Source: CAZTQN01 sp964615765
GTDB taxonomy: Bacteria; Planctomycetota; Phycisphaerae; Phycisphaerales; UBA1924
Assembly (NCBI GenBank): GCA_964615765.1
Contig: CAZTQN010000001.1
Coordinates: 186,001 to 250,000, forward strand
Length of the DNA: 64,000 nucleotides
Direction: 5' to 3'
Shown here: positions 16,990 to 25,636 of the stretch, in pieces
How positions within the stretch are numbered: position 1 is the first letter of the stretch
Layout: every line of letters begins with the position of its first letter
Notes under the pieces: generated by a model
Seen by the model: only the letters and a program-made list of their open reading frames with translations
Told to the model about the DNA's origin: nothing
Database searches by the model: none
Translations under genes and position numbers: made by a program

Positions 16990-17023
16990 CGGGCGCACCA
17001 ACCGGTGCGCCCGTTGTCTTTTT
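16990..17023 (+). terminator. rho-independent terminator after rplL
   Basis: A 10-bp perfect stem CGGGCGCACC/GGTGCGCCCG (16990-16999 with 17004-17013), loop AACC, then TTGTCTTTTTG. It also lies downstream of the convergent gene ending at 17080. Confidence 0.88.
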
Positions 17024-17079
17024 GTGTCTCGCCGCAGGCTTCGGCGTCGGCGGCATCGCCGTCGCGGGCTCGGCCCCGC

Positions 17080-19131
17080 TCACCACTGCGTCGGGATGTT
17101 CAGCGGGACGTCGATCGGGTCGCGCGAGTTGGTCAAGCCGTCGAGCGGCGCATGCGGCTTGAAGACGCCGCCCTGATCGACGCCGTCGCGACCGGCGCTC
17201 CAAAGCAGATACTCCGGGAAGCCGGGCGGGTCATCCGCCCCGCGGAGCCTGTAGCCGAACGAGCGCCCCGTGAACGGGTCCTTCGCACGCGGATCGTCGG
17301 CGAACGCAGACCGGAACTCCTCGACCGACATCACGCGCCCGTGCTTAAGCCGGAAGCGATCGAGCGCGATGAGCAGGACGAGGGCCTGCCGCTGCAGCAA
17401 CTGACGGTCACGCACGGCGATCGCCATCCGGAACGCCCCGAGCGAGTCCGCGAGGGTGTACCGCGGCAGCGTCTCTGCGGCGGCCCAGACGGCCTGCCGC
17501 TGAAACGGTTGTAGGTCACAGGCCTGGATCGCCAGATCGATCTGTCGATTGCTCGCGTCGCGGGCTTGTTCGAACGTGCCGAAGGGAACAGCGTCCGCGA
17601 GGAGATAACTCCCCATTCCGGTTTCCGTAAACGCCGGGTCCGAGTGGCCGCGCTTCACGCGGCCCGGGTCGGAATAGTGGGCCGCGAGATGATCCATGAT
17701 GAACAGCCGCTCGTGCTCGAACCGCTCTCGGAGCGGAATCACGGGCAAGCGCTGGAGGGAGCCCTCGATGCGTGTGAACCATGTCTCGGCTGCTCCGCCG
17801 ATCACGACGGCGAGATACTCGCTGACGACACCGCGTCGAACAGATTCCGCAACGAGCCCGCCGATCAGCGCGGGGTGATGGTCCACGTGCTCAGCGATGG
17901 CCTCGATCGCTCGCATCGCGCGATCGATACCGGCGCTGTCGCCGGACTCAATGTTCTCGCGCAGATCCGCCAAACCGAGGCGCGCGAGGTTCCGCCAAAT
18001 ACCCAACTCGAGGAAGTTCTGTGCTTGGTCATCACTGTCCGCCGGAACAAACACTCGGTCGTGCCACAAGTCCATTTTGGGCAACGCATACAGGCGGTCT
18101 ACAACCCCCGCGGCCCGGATTTCGAGAAGCAGTTCGCGGGCCAGCGCCCGTCGAGGCTCCTCGGACTCATCTCTTGGCATCCGGCCGCTGGTGTACTCCG
18201 AGACGTCAATCGGAAACTCTCGCTTCGGCGGCGGGGCTTTGCCGATGCCGCGGGCATCGTTAAAGGTGTTCGTAATTGACTTGATCTGCTCGGAGAGTTC
18301 GGGCCCGACTGTCTCAGCCCTGATCGCCCCGCCCGGCGGCCGCACGCGACCCTCGTTGATTCGCCGGGTGATCTCCTCCGCCGGCAGCCGAGCAGCGCGG
18401 GCCTGGCTCGCCTGCGTGCGCGCGTCGATGTCGATATACACCCAGCGCCCTGCGGGCACGATCAGGGCGAGCGCGATCAGGACCGCGACGACGCGCCCGG
18501 CGAGGATCAGCCGCCGGCGCGTCCACAGCCGCGGGGCGAGGCCGGTGTTCGGCTGGAAGGTCGCCCCGCCCGCAGGCGAGATGGGCCCGAGTTCGCCCCA
18601 CGCCGCGATGGCGACCGCCGCGTGACCGCACTCGCTGCAGCGCACGGCGTGTTGCTCGAGCACGGGCTGGCCGGAGAGGTCGTGCCCGCACTGCGGGCAG
18701 GCGTGCCGCCGGCGCAGCGCCGCCAGGCACCCGAGCCTCAGCCAGACCACCAGCGCCAGCCCGGTCGCCAGCGCGAGCGCCGCGCACCCCACCCCGACGG
18801 CGATCAAGTACGCCTCAGGCTCGTATTGCGTCGCGTCGTCGTACACGTCCAGCAGGGTGTCCGGCCACGCGTCGTTGATGTGACGGTACACGGCGAGGGC
18901 GGCGACCAACGTTGCGAGCCCGGACGCGGCGATCGCCAGCAGCAGCGCGGCAATGGCGATGATCGCCGAGCGGCCCGTCCGCCCACCAAAGCGCGGCGCG
19001 GCGTGTCGAAGCCAGCCCCGCACGCGGGCCCGCTCGTCATCAGGCATCGCCAAAGGACGCATAGCGCGGAGCCGCCACGACGCCAGCAGCGCCAGCCGTC
19101 CGAGCACGCGTTGCGACAGCCGCTTCAGCAC
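17080..19131 (-). CDS. large zinc-ribbon membrane protein, unknown function
   Basis: 683 aa from a GTG at 19131; an ATG at 19062 (residue 24) is the alternative. Two hydrophobic helices come first (about residues 55-80 and 105-130), then a zinc ribbon CPQCGHDLSG...CSECG (about 142-170). A third helix follows near 208-230, and then a long soluble helical region. The tail DPFTGRSFGYRLRG...YLLWSAGRDGVDQGG resembles the C-terminal beta-strand motif common in planctomycete pseudopilin-like and related proteins. Role unknown. A perfect TATAAT lies 5 nt before the GTG, which supports leaderless initiation there. The neighbour at 19241 is another ribbon protein in the same direction. Confidence 0.65.
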   Translation of the reverse strand: MLKRLSQRVLGRLALLASWRLRAMRPLAMPDDERARVRGWLRHAAPRFGGRTGRSAIIAIAALLLAIAASGLATLVAALAVYRHINDAWPDTLLDVYDDATQYEPEAYLIAVGVGCAALALATGLALVVWLRLGCLAALRRRHACPQCGHDLSGQPVLEQHAVRCSECGHAAVAIAAWGELGPISPAGGATFQPNTGLAPRLWTRRRLILAGRVVAVLIALALIVPAGRWVYIDIDARTQASQARAARLPAEEITRRINEGRVRPPGGAIRAETVGPELSEQIKSITNTFNDARGIGKAPPPKREFPIDVSEYTSGRMPRDESEEPRRALARELLLEIRAAGVVDRLYALPKMDLWHDRVFVPADSDDQAQNFLELGIWRNLARLGLADLRENIESGDSAGIDRAMRAIEAIAEHVDHHPALIGGLVAESVRRGVVSEYLAVVIGGAAETWFTRIEGSLQRLPVIPLRERFEHERLFIMDHLAAHYSDPGRVKRGHSDPAFTETGMGSYLLADAVPFGTFEQARDASNRQIDLAIQACDLQPFQRQAVWAAAETLPRYTLADSLGAFRMAIAVRDRQLLQRQALVLLIALDRFRLKHGRVMSVEEFRSAFADDPRAKDPFTGRSFGYRLRGADDPPGFPEYLLWSAGRDGVDQGGVFKPHAPLDGLTNSRDPIDVPLNIPTQW

Positions 19132-19136
19132 GGCGG

Positions 19137-19142
19137 ATTATA
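19137..19142 (-). promoter_or_regulatory. perfect TATAAT 5 nt before a GTG start
   Basis: On the minus strand TATAAT is followed by CCGCC and the GTG of the 683-aa gene. If it is the -10 box, transcription begins at or next to the start codon. The candidate -35 (GTTCGC) is weak. Confidence 0.5.
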
Positions 19143-19240
19143 CAACGCGGCCTTTACGTGCGAACACGGCGCGGGTCGTGCCCGGCATATCAATACGCGC
19201 TCAGTGTGACGCCGACATCCAAGTGCGGACCCGCACATCG

Positions 19241-20188
19241 CTACACGATTCTCGCCACCAGGATCTGAACCGCCGCGCTCCACAGTGGAATCGTCGCCGC
19301 GCCGACCAGCAGGACGCCCGCGATCCACGCCGTGGTGAGCGGCAGGCCGCGTTCTTCCAGCCACCGGCCGACCGGGGTTATGTGCGACCGGCGCATCACG
19401 TGCGGGCTGGGGTCGCCGCATTCCGAGCACGGCGTGAGCGAGCCCGTGAGATAGCCGCATCGGCCGCAACGTCCCGGGCCGGCGCTCGCGCTCAGAGCAC
19501 GCAGGCGACGCCGAGCGGTCCATGCTGTGAACGCGCTCCAGACCACCACCCCGCTCACCATCCCGGCCACACTGATGGGCGACATGTGCACCCAGGCGAT
19601 GTTCCCCGACTGCAGCCACACGGCTTGCCAGAACATCGCGATCGGCCGCATGACGAGTGCGCCCAAGGCGAGACCCGGGAGCGCGTACAGCGCGAACAGC
19701 AGTCCCAGACGCGCCGGCCGCACAGCAGCGTTCTCGCCCGCCCTTGCCCCGGCCATCGCGCGAACTCGAAGCGCGAGCACGACCGCGAAGGCGACATGCG
19801 CGACCGCGCACAGCAGCGCGAAGACGGTCGCCGACGGCTGCGCCCCGTTGGCCACCAACGGATCGAGAGCCGGACGCCCGAGCGCCGCTGCGCCGATGTC
19901 GGTCGCAAAGCCGCCGAGCGTTGGTTCAACGCCGCTTCGGAAAACGCTCGGGCCGCCTTTGTTGAGACTGGCGGCATCGAGGGAGCGAGGAAGAACCGGT
20001 CCGAGCCACCTCGCGACCTTTTCCGCAAGTCCCATGACGTGGAGCGATCGAGTGAACAGATCGACGGTCATGGCCAGCCAGTACGCCGCGACGCATAGGG
20101 CGATCCAGCCGAAGAAGGTGCCGATGGCGCGGAACCGTCGGCGAGGTCCGCGTGTCACCGGCGGGGGTTCGAGTCCAGCCCCATCCAT
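19241..20188 (-). CDS. zinc-ribbon multi-pass membrane protein
   Basis: 315 aa from the ATG at 20188; a TTG at 20227 would add 13 residues. About five hydrophobic helices lie along the chain (near 22-45, 120-140, 160-180, 195-215 and the last at 285-310). Between helices four and five sits a zinc ribbon CGRCGYLTGSLTPCSECGD. The order is reversed relative to the 2465 gene, which has its ribbon first. No enzymatic motif. It lies 109 nt upstream of the 683-aa ribbon protein, same strand. Function unknown; probably a sensor- or scaffold-like inner-membrane protein of this lineage. Confidence 0.65.
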   Translation of the reverse strand: MDGAGLEPPPVTRGPRRRFRAIGTFFGWIALCVAAYWLAMTVDLFTRSLHVMGLAEKVARWLGPVLPRSLDAASLNKGGPSVFRSGVEPTLGGFATDIGAAALGRPALDPLVANGAQPSATVFALLCAVAHVAFAVVLALRVRAMAGARAGENAAVRPARLGLLFALYALPGLALGALVMRPIAMFWQAVWLQSGNIAWVHMSPISVAGMVSGVVVWSAFTAWTARRRLRALSASAGPGRCGRCGYLTGSLTPCSECGDPSPHVMRRSHITPVGRWLEERGLPLTTAWIAGVLLVGAATIPLWSAAVQILVARIV

Positions 20189-20250
20189 AAGTGCCTGACT
20201 TGACAAGGTCTCCCGCGCGTCTCCCAAACGCTCGCCAGTGTACCGTCAGC

Positions 20251-20283
20251 AAAAAGCCCCGGCGCGCTGTGGGCACGCCGGGG
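20251..20283 (-). terminator. rho-independent terminator after the Cys-rich secreted protein gene
   Basis: On the minus strand an 8-bp stem CCCCGGCG/CGCCGGGG (20283-20276 with 20264-20257) is followed by C and five T (20255-20251). Confidence 0.85.
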
Positions 20284-20328
20284 ATCACGGTTGGCTTCTT
20301 TGACCGAGTGAATTGTGTTACGGCCGCG

Positions 20329-21297
20329 TCACGGGCAGACGCCCGGGGCGGTCTGCGGCCGGGTAGTCGTGCACGCGGCGGTCACGGTGCCGGTCGTGAC
20401 GATCGGGCCCCAGCTGCAGTTGAAGTTGCGGCGCTGCGAGAACGACGTCGTGACGCATGCGGTGCAGGTGTAGATGCAGTCGCCGCCCGCGCGTGGCGTG
20501 CCCACGCCGCACCCGCCCGGCGTTGTCCAGCTCCACGTGAACGTCCACGGGATGCAGCAGCCGAACAGCGACACCGCCTGCGGCGTGGAGCCGTCAACCG
20601 GCACTTCTTCCCGCGGATCCCGGTTCGGGTCGCGGAGCGTCTTCTCCACGCGCTCGGCGGCGCCGGCCAGCAAGGGCTGGACCGGAAGGTCGCCGGCGCT
20701 GTCGTCGTCCGCGACCACATCGTCCGCCACATCGATCACATCGATGACATCGACGCAGGTCTCTTCGGTGCGAGCCGCCAGCCCGCTGAGATTCGGCGCG
20801 CCCTCGCCGCCAATCGCAACCACCCACTCGATCTGCTTGCCATCCAGATTCGCCGCGATCGCCTGGAACCGGTCGGTCACCGCGAGGCCGTGGCTCATCG
20901 GCACGAACTCCGGCAAGGGCTTGCCGACCGCCTCCGCCGCCCGGCGTTCCATCGACGCGTCGGCCAGCTCGACCTGGCCCGCGAAGCGGAGGTGCACCAT
21001 GCGAGCGGCGTCGCTGGGATCCGACGTTCGCACGCCTTCCCACGTGTACGTCCCGGAAGGCTGACGCTCGAGCCACACGACTGAGAACGCCGACGGGCCC
21101 ACCTCGGCAGCTCCGCGATGCGCCAGGAAGCCGACAACGGTCTTCCCCTGAACCGCCGGGGTGAGCGTCCAACCCTGATCCGTGACGATCGACGCCGCGA
21201 AGCGCGCGTCGGCGGTCGCCGCCGAACATGCCCCCAGCCCGATGCCCAGAGCCACAGCTCGCGCAATAAACCCGCTACGGAAGTTGATCCGACGCAT
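20329..21297 (-). CDS. secreted protein with acidic linker and Cys-rich C-terminus
   Basis: 322 aa from the ATG at 21297, which follows AGGAGA; a longer open frame upstream lacks a signal peptide. The signal peptide ends near residue 32 (ATADA). The central region is soluble (WTLTPAVQGKTVVGFLAHRG, then VVWLERQPSGTYTWEG). An acidic stretch VDVIDVIDVADDVVADDD follows. The last 80 residues are Cys/Trp/Thr-rich, with at least ten Cys including CC, CIYTCTAC and a final CP. Such a tail suggests a disulfide-stabilised module. I recognise no family. A good terminator follows; it appears monocistronic. Confidence 0.6.
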   Translation of the reverse strand: MRRINFRSGFIARAVALGIGLGACSAATADARFAASIVTDQGWTLTPAVQGKTVVGFLAHRGAAEVGPSAFSVVWLERQPSGTYTWEGVRTSDPSDAARMVHLRFAGQVELADASMERRAAEAVGKPLPEFVPMSHGLAVTDRFQAIAANLDGKQIEWVVAIGGEGAPNLSGLAARTEETCVDVIDVIDVADDVVADDDSAGDLPVQPLLAGAAERVEKTLRDPNRDPREEVPVDGSTPQAVSLFGCCIPWTFTWSWTTPGGCGVGTPRAGGDCIYTCTACVTTSFSQRRNFNCSWGPIVTTGTVTAACTTTRPQTAPGVCP

Positions 21298-21594
21298 GGC
21301 GATCTCCTGTTGTGATTCAGCTGCGGACGCACCGCGCGAACACTCGCTCGGCCTCGGAAGCCCAGCGTCTCTGACGGCCCCGCGAATTGCAAACCCGTCT
21401 GCTCTTACTGGCGAGCGGAATGCCCGCTTTGGGTGCCATGGATCGCGAGACCCATCCGAACGACTGCCCAGAATGGGCGTCAGGCAAGCACGGAATTCGC
21501 TTCGATCATGTGGATAACTTGCCCCGACATTGAGGCATGTCTCGGCGTGCAACGTTGTTGACGGCACCTGCGGCCGCGAGCGTCCCGGCGAGCC

Positions 21595-23202
21595 TTACCG
21601 CGCAAACTCCACCGCCCGCGTCTCGCGGAGCACCGTCACGCGGATCTCGCCCGGGAACGTCATTTCTTCGCTCACCTTCTTCGCGATGTCGAAGGCGATC
21701 TTCTGGGCCTCGTCATCGGTGACGCGGCGGGCGTCGACCATAACCCGGACTTCGCGCCCGGCCTGGATGGCGTGCGCTTCCGTCACGCCCGGCTGCCGCA
21801 GCGCGATGTCTTGCAGCTCCGTCAGACGCTGGACGTACTTCTCCAGGCTCTCGCGGCGGGCGCCGGGGCGGGCGGAACTGACCGCGTCGGCGGCCATGAC
21901 GATCGGGGTATAGAACGACGTCGACGGGATGTCGCCGTGGTGTCCGCCGATGGCGTTGAGGACGATGTCCTTCTCGCCGTATTGCTTGGCGAAGTCCATC
22001 CCGATCTTGGGGTGCCCGCCTTCCATCTCGTGGTCCATCGCCTTGCCGATGTCGTGCAGGAAGCCGCAGCGCCGGGCCAGCGAGCCGTCGAGCCCGAGCT
22101 GCTCGGCGATGATCTGGCACAGGAACGCGACCTCGACGGAGTGGCGGAGCACGTTCTGCCCGTAGGAGGTGCGGAACGAGAGCTTGCCCATGGCTTCGGA
22201 GACCTTCGGGTGCACGCCGCGAAGGTTGACCTCCAGCACGGCGTCCTTCCCGGCCTTCAGCACGCGCTCGTCCATTTCGCTCCGGACTTTCTCCACGACC
22301 TCCTCGATGCGCGACGGGTGCATGCGGCCGTCGGCGACCAGCCTCTGCAGCGACTCGACCGCGACGGCCTGGCGGATCTTGTCGAAGCACGAGACGACGA
22401 TCACGCCCGGCGTGTCGTCGACGATGATGTCGACGCCGGTGGCTTTCTCGATGGCGCGGATGTTCCGCCCCTCGCGACCGATGATGCGCCCCTTCATCTC
22501 GTCGTTCGGGATCGCGACCGCGCGGACGGTGCTCTCGGCGGTGTGCTCGCTGGCGTACCGCTGGATCGCCATCAGCGTGATTTCCTGGGCCTTCTTTTTC
22601 GCCTCCGCCGTCGCCTCTTCCGTCAGTTTGGCGACGATCTTCGCGCTCTCCAGCCGACAGTCTTCTTCGACACGCAGCAGCACCTCGCGCTTGGCGTCGT
22701 CCCGGGACATCCCGGAGATCTGCAGCAGGCGCTCTTTCTGCTGGTTGAGCGTCTGATCCAGTTCCTGGCTCTTGCGGTCCAGCGCAGCTTCCCGCTGCTT
22801 CAACTGGTCGAGCTGTTTGGTGAGTTGGTCTTCCTTCGCGGTCAGCGATTCCAGTTTCTTGTCGATCGTGTCTTCACGCTTGGCGATGCGGCGTTCGGTC
22901 TCGCGGATCTCGGCCCGGGCGGCTTCGGTTTCCTTCTCCAGGGCGGCCCGCTTGTCCAAGGCGGCCTTCTCGGCGTCGACCTTGGCCTTGTCGGTGATCG
23001 TCCGGGCCTCGGCGTCGGCCTGGGAGCGAATCCGATCCGCCTCCGCCTTGGCCCGGGACAGCGTTTGCCCGCGGATGATGGTGAGCGCGAGCGCCCCGAC
23101 GATGACCCCGACGATGAGGGCGACGGCCGCCGCGGCCAGCGTCGTGTTCTCCACCGCGAGCACCGCGGGGATGGGTTGATACAAAGTTGGCGCGTGCAGC
23201 AT
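21595..23202 (-). CDS. rny: ribonuclease Y
   Basis: 535 aa from the ATG at 23202, with AGGAGG about 8 nt upstream; the open frame extends further but without family similarity. Order: N-terminal membrane anchor (about residues 19-42), a long coiled coil (AKAEADRIRSQADAEA onward to about 200), a KH domain with GxxG as IIGREGRNIRAIE, and an HD phosphohydrolase domain with HDIGKAMDHE and later GGHHGD. This is the standard RNase Y architecture and size; it initiates mRNA decay at the inner membrane. It is divergent from rpmI across a 648-bp gap. Confidence 0.96.
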   Translation of the reverse strand: MLHAPTLYQPIPAVLAVENTTLAAAAVALIVGVIVGALALTIIRGQTLSRAKAEADRIRSQADAEARTITDKAKVDAEKAALDKRAALEKETEAARAEIRETERRIAKREDTIDKKLESLTAKEDQLTKQLDQLKQREAALDRKSQELDQTLNQQKERLLQISGMSRDDAKREVLLRVEEDCRLESAKIVAKLTEEATAEAKKKAQEITLMAIQRYASEHTAESTVRAVAIPNDEMKGRIIGREGRNIRAIEKATGVDIIVDDTPGVIVVSCFDKIRQAVAVESLQRLVADGRMHPSRIEEVVEKVRSEMDERVLKAGKDAVLEVNLRGVHPKVSEAMGKLSFRTSYGQNVLRHSVEVAFLCQIIAEQLGLDGSLARRCGFLHDIGKAMDHEMEGGHPKIGMDFAKQYGEKDIVLNAIGGHHGDIPSTSFYTPIVMAADAVSSARPGARRESLEKYVQRLTELQDIALRQPGVTEAHAIQAGREVRVMVDARRVTDDEAQKIAFDIAKKVSEEMTFPGEIRVTVLRETRAVEFAR

Positions 23203-23850
23203 GCCGGGAGCCTCCTCGGCGTCCCCGGCGAAGGGGGCGCCGCGAACCGTGCGCGGCCGATGACGGTCGCGCCGGGTGGGGGGGAGAGCTCCCGCACGGG
23301 GCATGGACAAGGATCGGCACCGGCCGGTGGGTGGGCGGCCGGGGTTCAGTCAGGTCGAGCGGAGGAGTCCGGGACAGACGGGAACCCGCCGTGGTGGACG
23401 TGGCCGCGCGCGGAGGACGAACACCGCCGGGGGGCGGAGGGTCGGGCGCGCGGACAGAACAATGGCGAGGACGCTCGGCACGGAAAAGAACTCGCTCGAT
23501 CTATGCCGGCCGGGCCAGAACCGCCCGATCCGGGCATCCTTGGCAACCCGGCGCGAGGTCGCGGCGGGGAGCGTCAGGACGCTGAACAACCGACCCGCGT
23601 CCGGAGTCCCGGGCGGGAGGGAAGGGGGAAACCGGCACGTGGCCGGTGAAGACCGATTAAAGTATCGGATATCGGGGTACGTCAAGAGCACGTCAAGAAC
23701 TCCCTGCGGGTGCGTTGCTCGGCGGTGGGGGGGTGCCTACCCTCTCGACCCGGCTCCGGGCAGCCCCGCGCCCGACCGGCCCCGAACCCATTTCGGGGGT
23801 CCAGGGGCCCAAAGCCCCCTGCACGCACCCAAGCGGTGGTGAGACCGGTT
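23203..23850. other. 648-bp gap between rny and rpmI
   Basis: No open frame here has convincing coding character. An 11-bp tandem direct repeat ACGTCAAGAGC-ACGTCAAGAAC at 23679-23700 contains two TTGACG -35-like hexamers on the minus strand. GATATC and TACTTT lie at possible -10 distances, which would give rny a leader of more than 400 nt. I compared the gap with what I recall of RNase P RNA, SRP RNA, tmRNA and 6S RNA and found no convincing match. Confidence 0.4.
23715..23751 (+). promoter_or_regulatory. candidate rpmI promoter
   Basis: TTGCTC (23715-23720), a 17-nt spacer and TACCCT (23738-23743). The block GCCTACCCTCTCGACCC (23735-23751) matches the rplK upstream block in 16 of 17 positions. 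The leader to rpmI would be about 100 nt. Confidence 0.5.
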
Positions 23851-24198
23851 ATGGCCCAGACCAAGAACAAGAGCCACAAGTCCAGCCTGAAGCGGATCCG
23901 TCTGACCAAGACGGGCAAGGTTCGTCACAACCGTGCGTTCGGCAAGCACTTGCGTTCGCACAAGAGCGGCAAGCGGCTGCGTCGGCTCCGGAAGGACAAG
24001 TTCATGTCCAACCCGGAAGCCAAGCGGCTTGAGAAGCTGCTGTTCCGCCGCCTGCGCGGGCGGGATCAGGCCCGGGCCGCGTTGAAGCGGAGCCCGTCGC
24101 CCGAGGAGCGGAAGAAGCTGCAGGCGGAGAAGAAGGCCGCCCGCGCGGCGGAGCAGGCCGCCCAGAAGCCGGCCGGCAAGACGAGCAAGTCCAAGTAA
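23851..24198 (+). CDS. rpmI: 50S ribosomal protein L35 with C-terminal extension
   Basis: 115 aa, against about 65 for typical L35. The first half (KNKSHKSSLKRIRLTKTGKV, then RHNRAFGKHLRSHKSGKRLR) is recognisable L35: very basic, with TKTGKV and a Ser-His-Lys-x-Gly-Lys motif. The second half (KRLEKLLFRRLRGR and a Lys/Ala-rich tail ending GKTSKSK) is an added, probably disordered or helical rRNA-binding extension. rplT follows 161 nt downstream, the conserved partner. infC, which usually precedes rpmI, is absent from this locus. Confidence 0.85.
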   Translation: MAQTKNKSHKSSLKRIRLTKTGKVRHNRAFGKHLRSHKSGKRLRRLRKDKFMSNPEAKRLEKLLFRRLRGRDQARAALKRSPSPEERKKLQAEKKAARAAEQAAQKPAGKTSKSK

Positions 24199-24359
24199 CG
24201 CGGCACAGCCGCCCGACCGCTGACGCCGGCCTGCGCCGGTGCTGGACAGACCGGGCCGGTGTGCGGCGGTGTGAATGATTTGAGACACCCCTGTCCGACG
24301 GGCAGCGTCCGGCGAGAAGCCGGTCCCCCGACTCGGACGCCCTGACGGAGACGGTTCCC

Positions 24360-24776
24360 ATGCCACGCGTTCGCAAAGGTGCAGCCCGTACGCAAGCCCG
24401 CAAGCGCATCCTGCGCCTGGCCCGCGGCTACTACGGCGTCAAGCACAAGCACAAGTACCAGGCCGAGAACGCCCTCATGCGGGCGGGCGTGTACCAGTTC
24501 CGCGACCGCCGCCGGCTGAAGCGCGACATGCGCCGCCTGTGGATCGCGCGTATCACCGCGGCGTGCCGCATGCGCGGGACGCGGTACAGCCTGTTCATCA
24601 ACGGGCTGAAGCTCGCGGGCATCGTGCTCAATCGCAAGATGCTGAGCCAGCTCGCCATCGACGATCCCAAGACCTTCGACCGCATCGTCGAGATCGCCGG
24701 GCAGGCCCTGAAGAACAAGAAGCCGATGCCGGCCACGACGCCCAACTGGGGCGGCCTGGCGGCGACGAAGGCCTGA
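24360..24776 (+). CDS. rplT: 50S ribosomal protein L20
   Basis: 138 aa. MPRVRKGAARTQARKRILRL, then ARGYYGVKHKHKYQAENA and RRRLKRDMRRLWIARITAA, is unmistakable L20, an assembly protein that binds 23S rRNA and often represses its own operon. The C-terminal globular part has YSLFINGLKLAGIVLNRKML and a short extra tail (KKPMPATTPNWGGLAATKA). A strong terminator follows. Confidence 0.97.
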   Translation: MPRVRKGAARTQARKRILRLARGYYGVKHKHKYQAENALMRAGVYQFRDRRRLKRDMRRLWIARITAACRMRGTRYSLFINGLKLAGIVLNRKMLSQLAIDDPKTFDRIVEIAGQALKNKKPMPATTPNWGGLAATKA

Positions 24777-24826
24777 TTGCCGGGCGCGCCGCGCCGGGGA
24801 CGCCTTGTTCCACTACACTCGTGAAG

Positions 24827-24852
24827 CCCAGCCTCTTCAGGCTGGGTTTTTT
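24827..24852 (+). terminator. rho-independent terminator after rplT
   Basis: An 8-bp stem CCCAGCCT/AGGCTGGG (24827-24834 with 24839-24846), loop CTTC, then six T, followed by C and more T. Confidence 0.9.
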
Positions 24853-24890
24853 CTTTTTCGGCGCGAGCGGCGCTGACGGGGACGCGTTTC

Positions 24891-25625
24891 ATGATCAACG
24901 GCTGGTGGGTCACCAACATTCTCAATGCGCCCGGGCTGGGGCCGGTGGTGTTGGCCGCGTGGGTGATCTGGGTGATCGTGTCCATCACGCTGCACGAGCT
25001 GGCGCACGGGTGGGCGGCGATCGCGCGGGGGGACCGCACGCCGATCGACGCCGAGCACATGACGTTCAATCCGCTGGTGCACATGGGCATCCCGAGCCTG
25101 ATCGTGTTCGCGCTGGCGGGGATCGCGTGGGGGGCGATGCCGGTGGACCGGACGCGTGTGCGCGGGCGGTACGGGTATGCGCTGGTGTGCCTGGCCGGGC
25201 CGGTGATGAACGCCGGGCTGGCGGTGCTGTGCATCCTGCTGGGCGGCGTCTGGCTCGGGCTGGAACAGCCGCTGACGGGCGGGACGGGCGGGACGGGTGT
25301 CGGCGGGGCGATCTCGGCGGAGATGCACGGGCACCTGGCCAGTTTCTTCAGTTTCGGGGCGTTGTTGAACGTCGCGCTGGGAATCTTCAACATGATTCCG
25401 GTGTTCCCGCTCGACGGCGGGCGCATTCTGGCTGAGCTGTACCGGCCTTACGCCCGCTTTGTCGAGACCCAGGGCGGGCAGTTCATGAACATCGTGGTGA
25501 TGATCTTCGCATTCTTCTTCGCGAGCAGTCTGATATGGACGGTGGGAAGCCGCGTGGCGGGGACTGGGATCCGCCATGTCGCGGGGTTGGTGAACATGGT
25601 GGTGGGCGGGTCGCCCACGCCGTGA
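24891..25625 (+). CDS. site-2 protease family (M50) membrane metalloprotease
   Basis: 244 aa, multi-pass. Zinc-binding HELAH at 35-39 lies within the first helix region (IVSITLHELAHGWAA). The second motif NMIPVFPLDGG (Asn167, Asp175) lies in a later helix. This spacing and the short length fit the minimal M50B/FtsH-unrelated S2P subgroup without a PDZ domain. Such enzymes cut transmembrane segments, but the substrate is unknown. About five to six hydrophobic helices are present. The ApgM-type mutase follows after 25 nt on the same strand; the functional link is unclear. Confidence 0.88.
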   Translation: MINGWWVTNILNAPGLGPVVLAAWVIWVIVSITLHELAHGWAAIARGDRTPIDAEHMTFNPLVHMGIPSLIVFALAGIAWGAMPVDRTRVRGRYGYALVCLAGPVMNAGLAVLCILLGGVWLGLEQPLTGGTGGTGVGGAISAEMHGHLASFFSFGALLNVALGIFNMIPVFPLDGGRILAELYRPYARFVETQGGQFMNIVVMIFAFFFASSLIWTVGSRVAGTGIRHVAGLVNMVVGGSPTP

Positions 25626-25636
25626 TGGCGCGGCCC

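Noticed and set aside
23203..23850. SRP RNA or RNase P RNA in the rny-rpmI gap (fragments like GTCAGGTC and GGAGGAGTCCGGGAC)
   Set aside because: The invariant blocks (GGAAGCAGCC for SRP; GAGGAAAGTCC and the distal ACAGAA-type block for RNase P) are missing in the right order.
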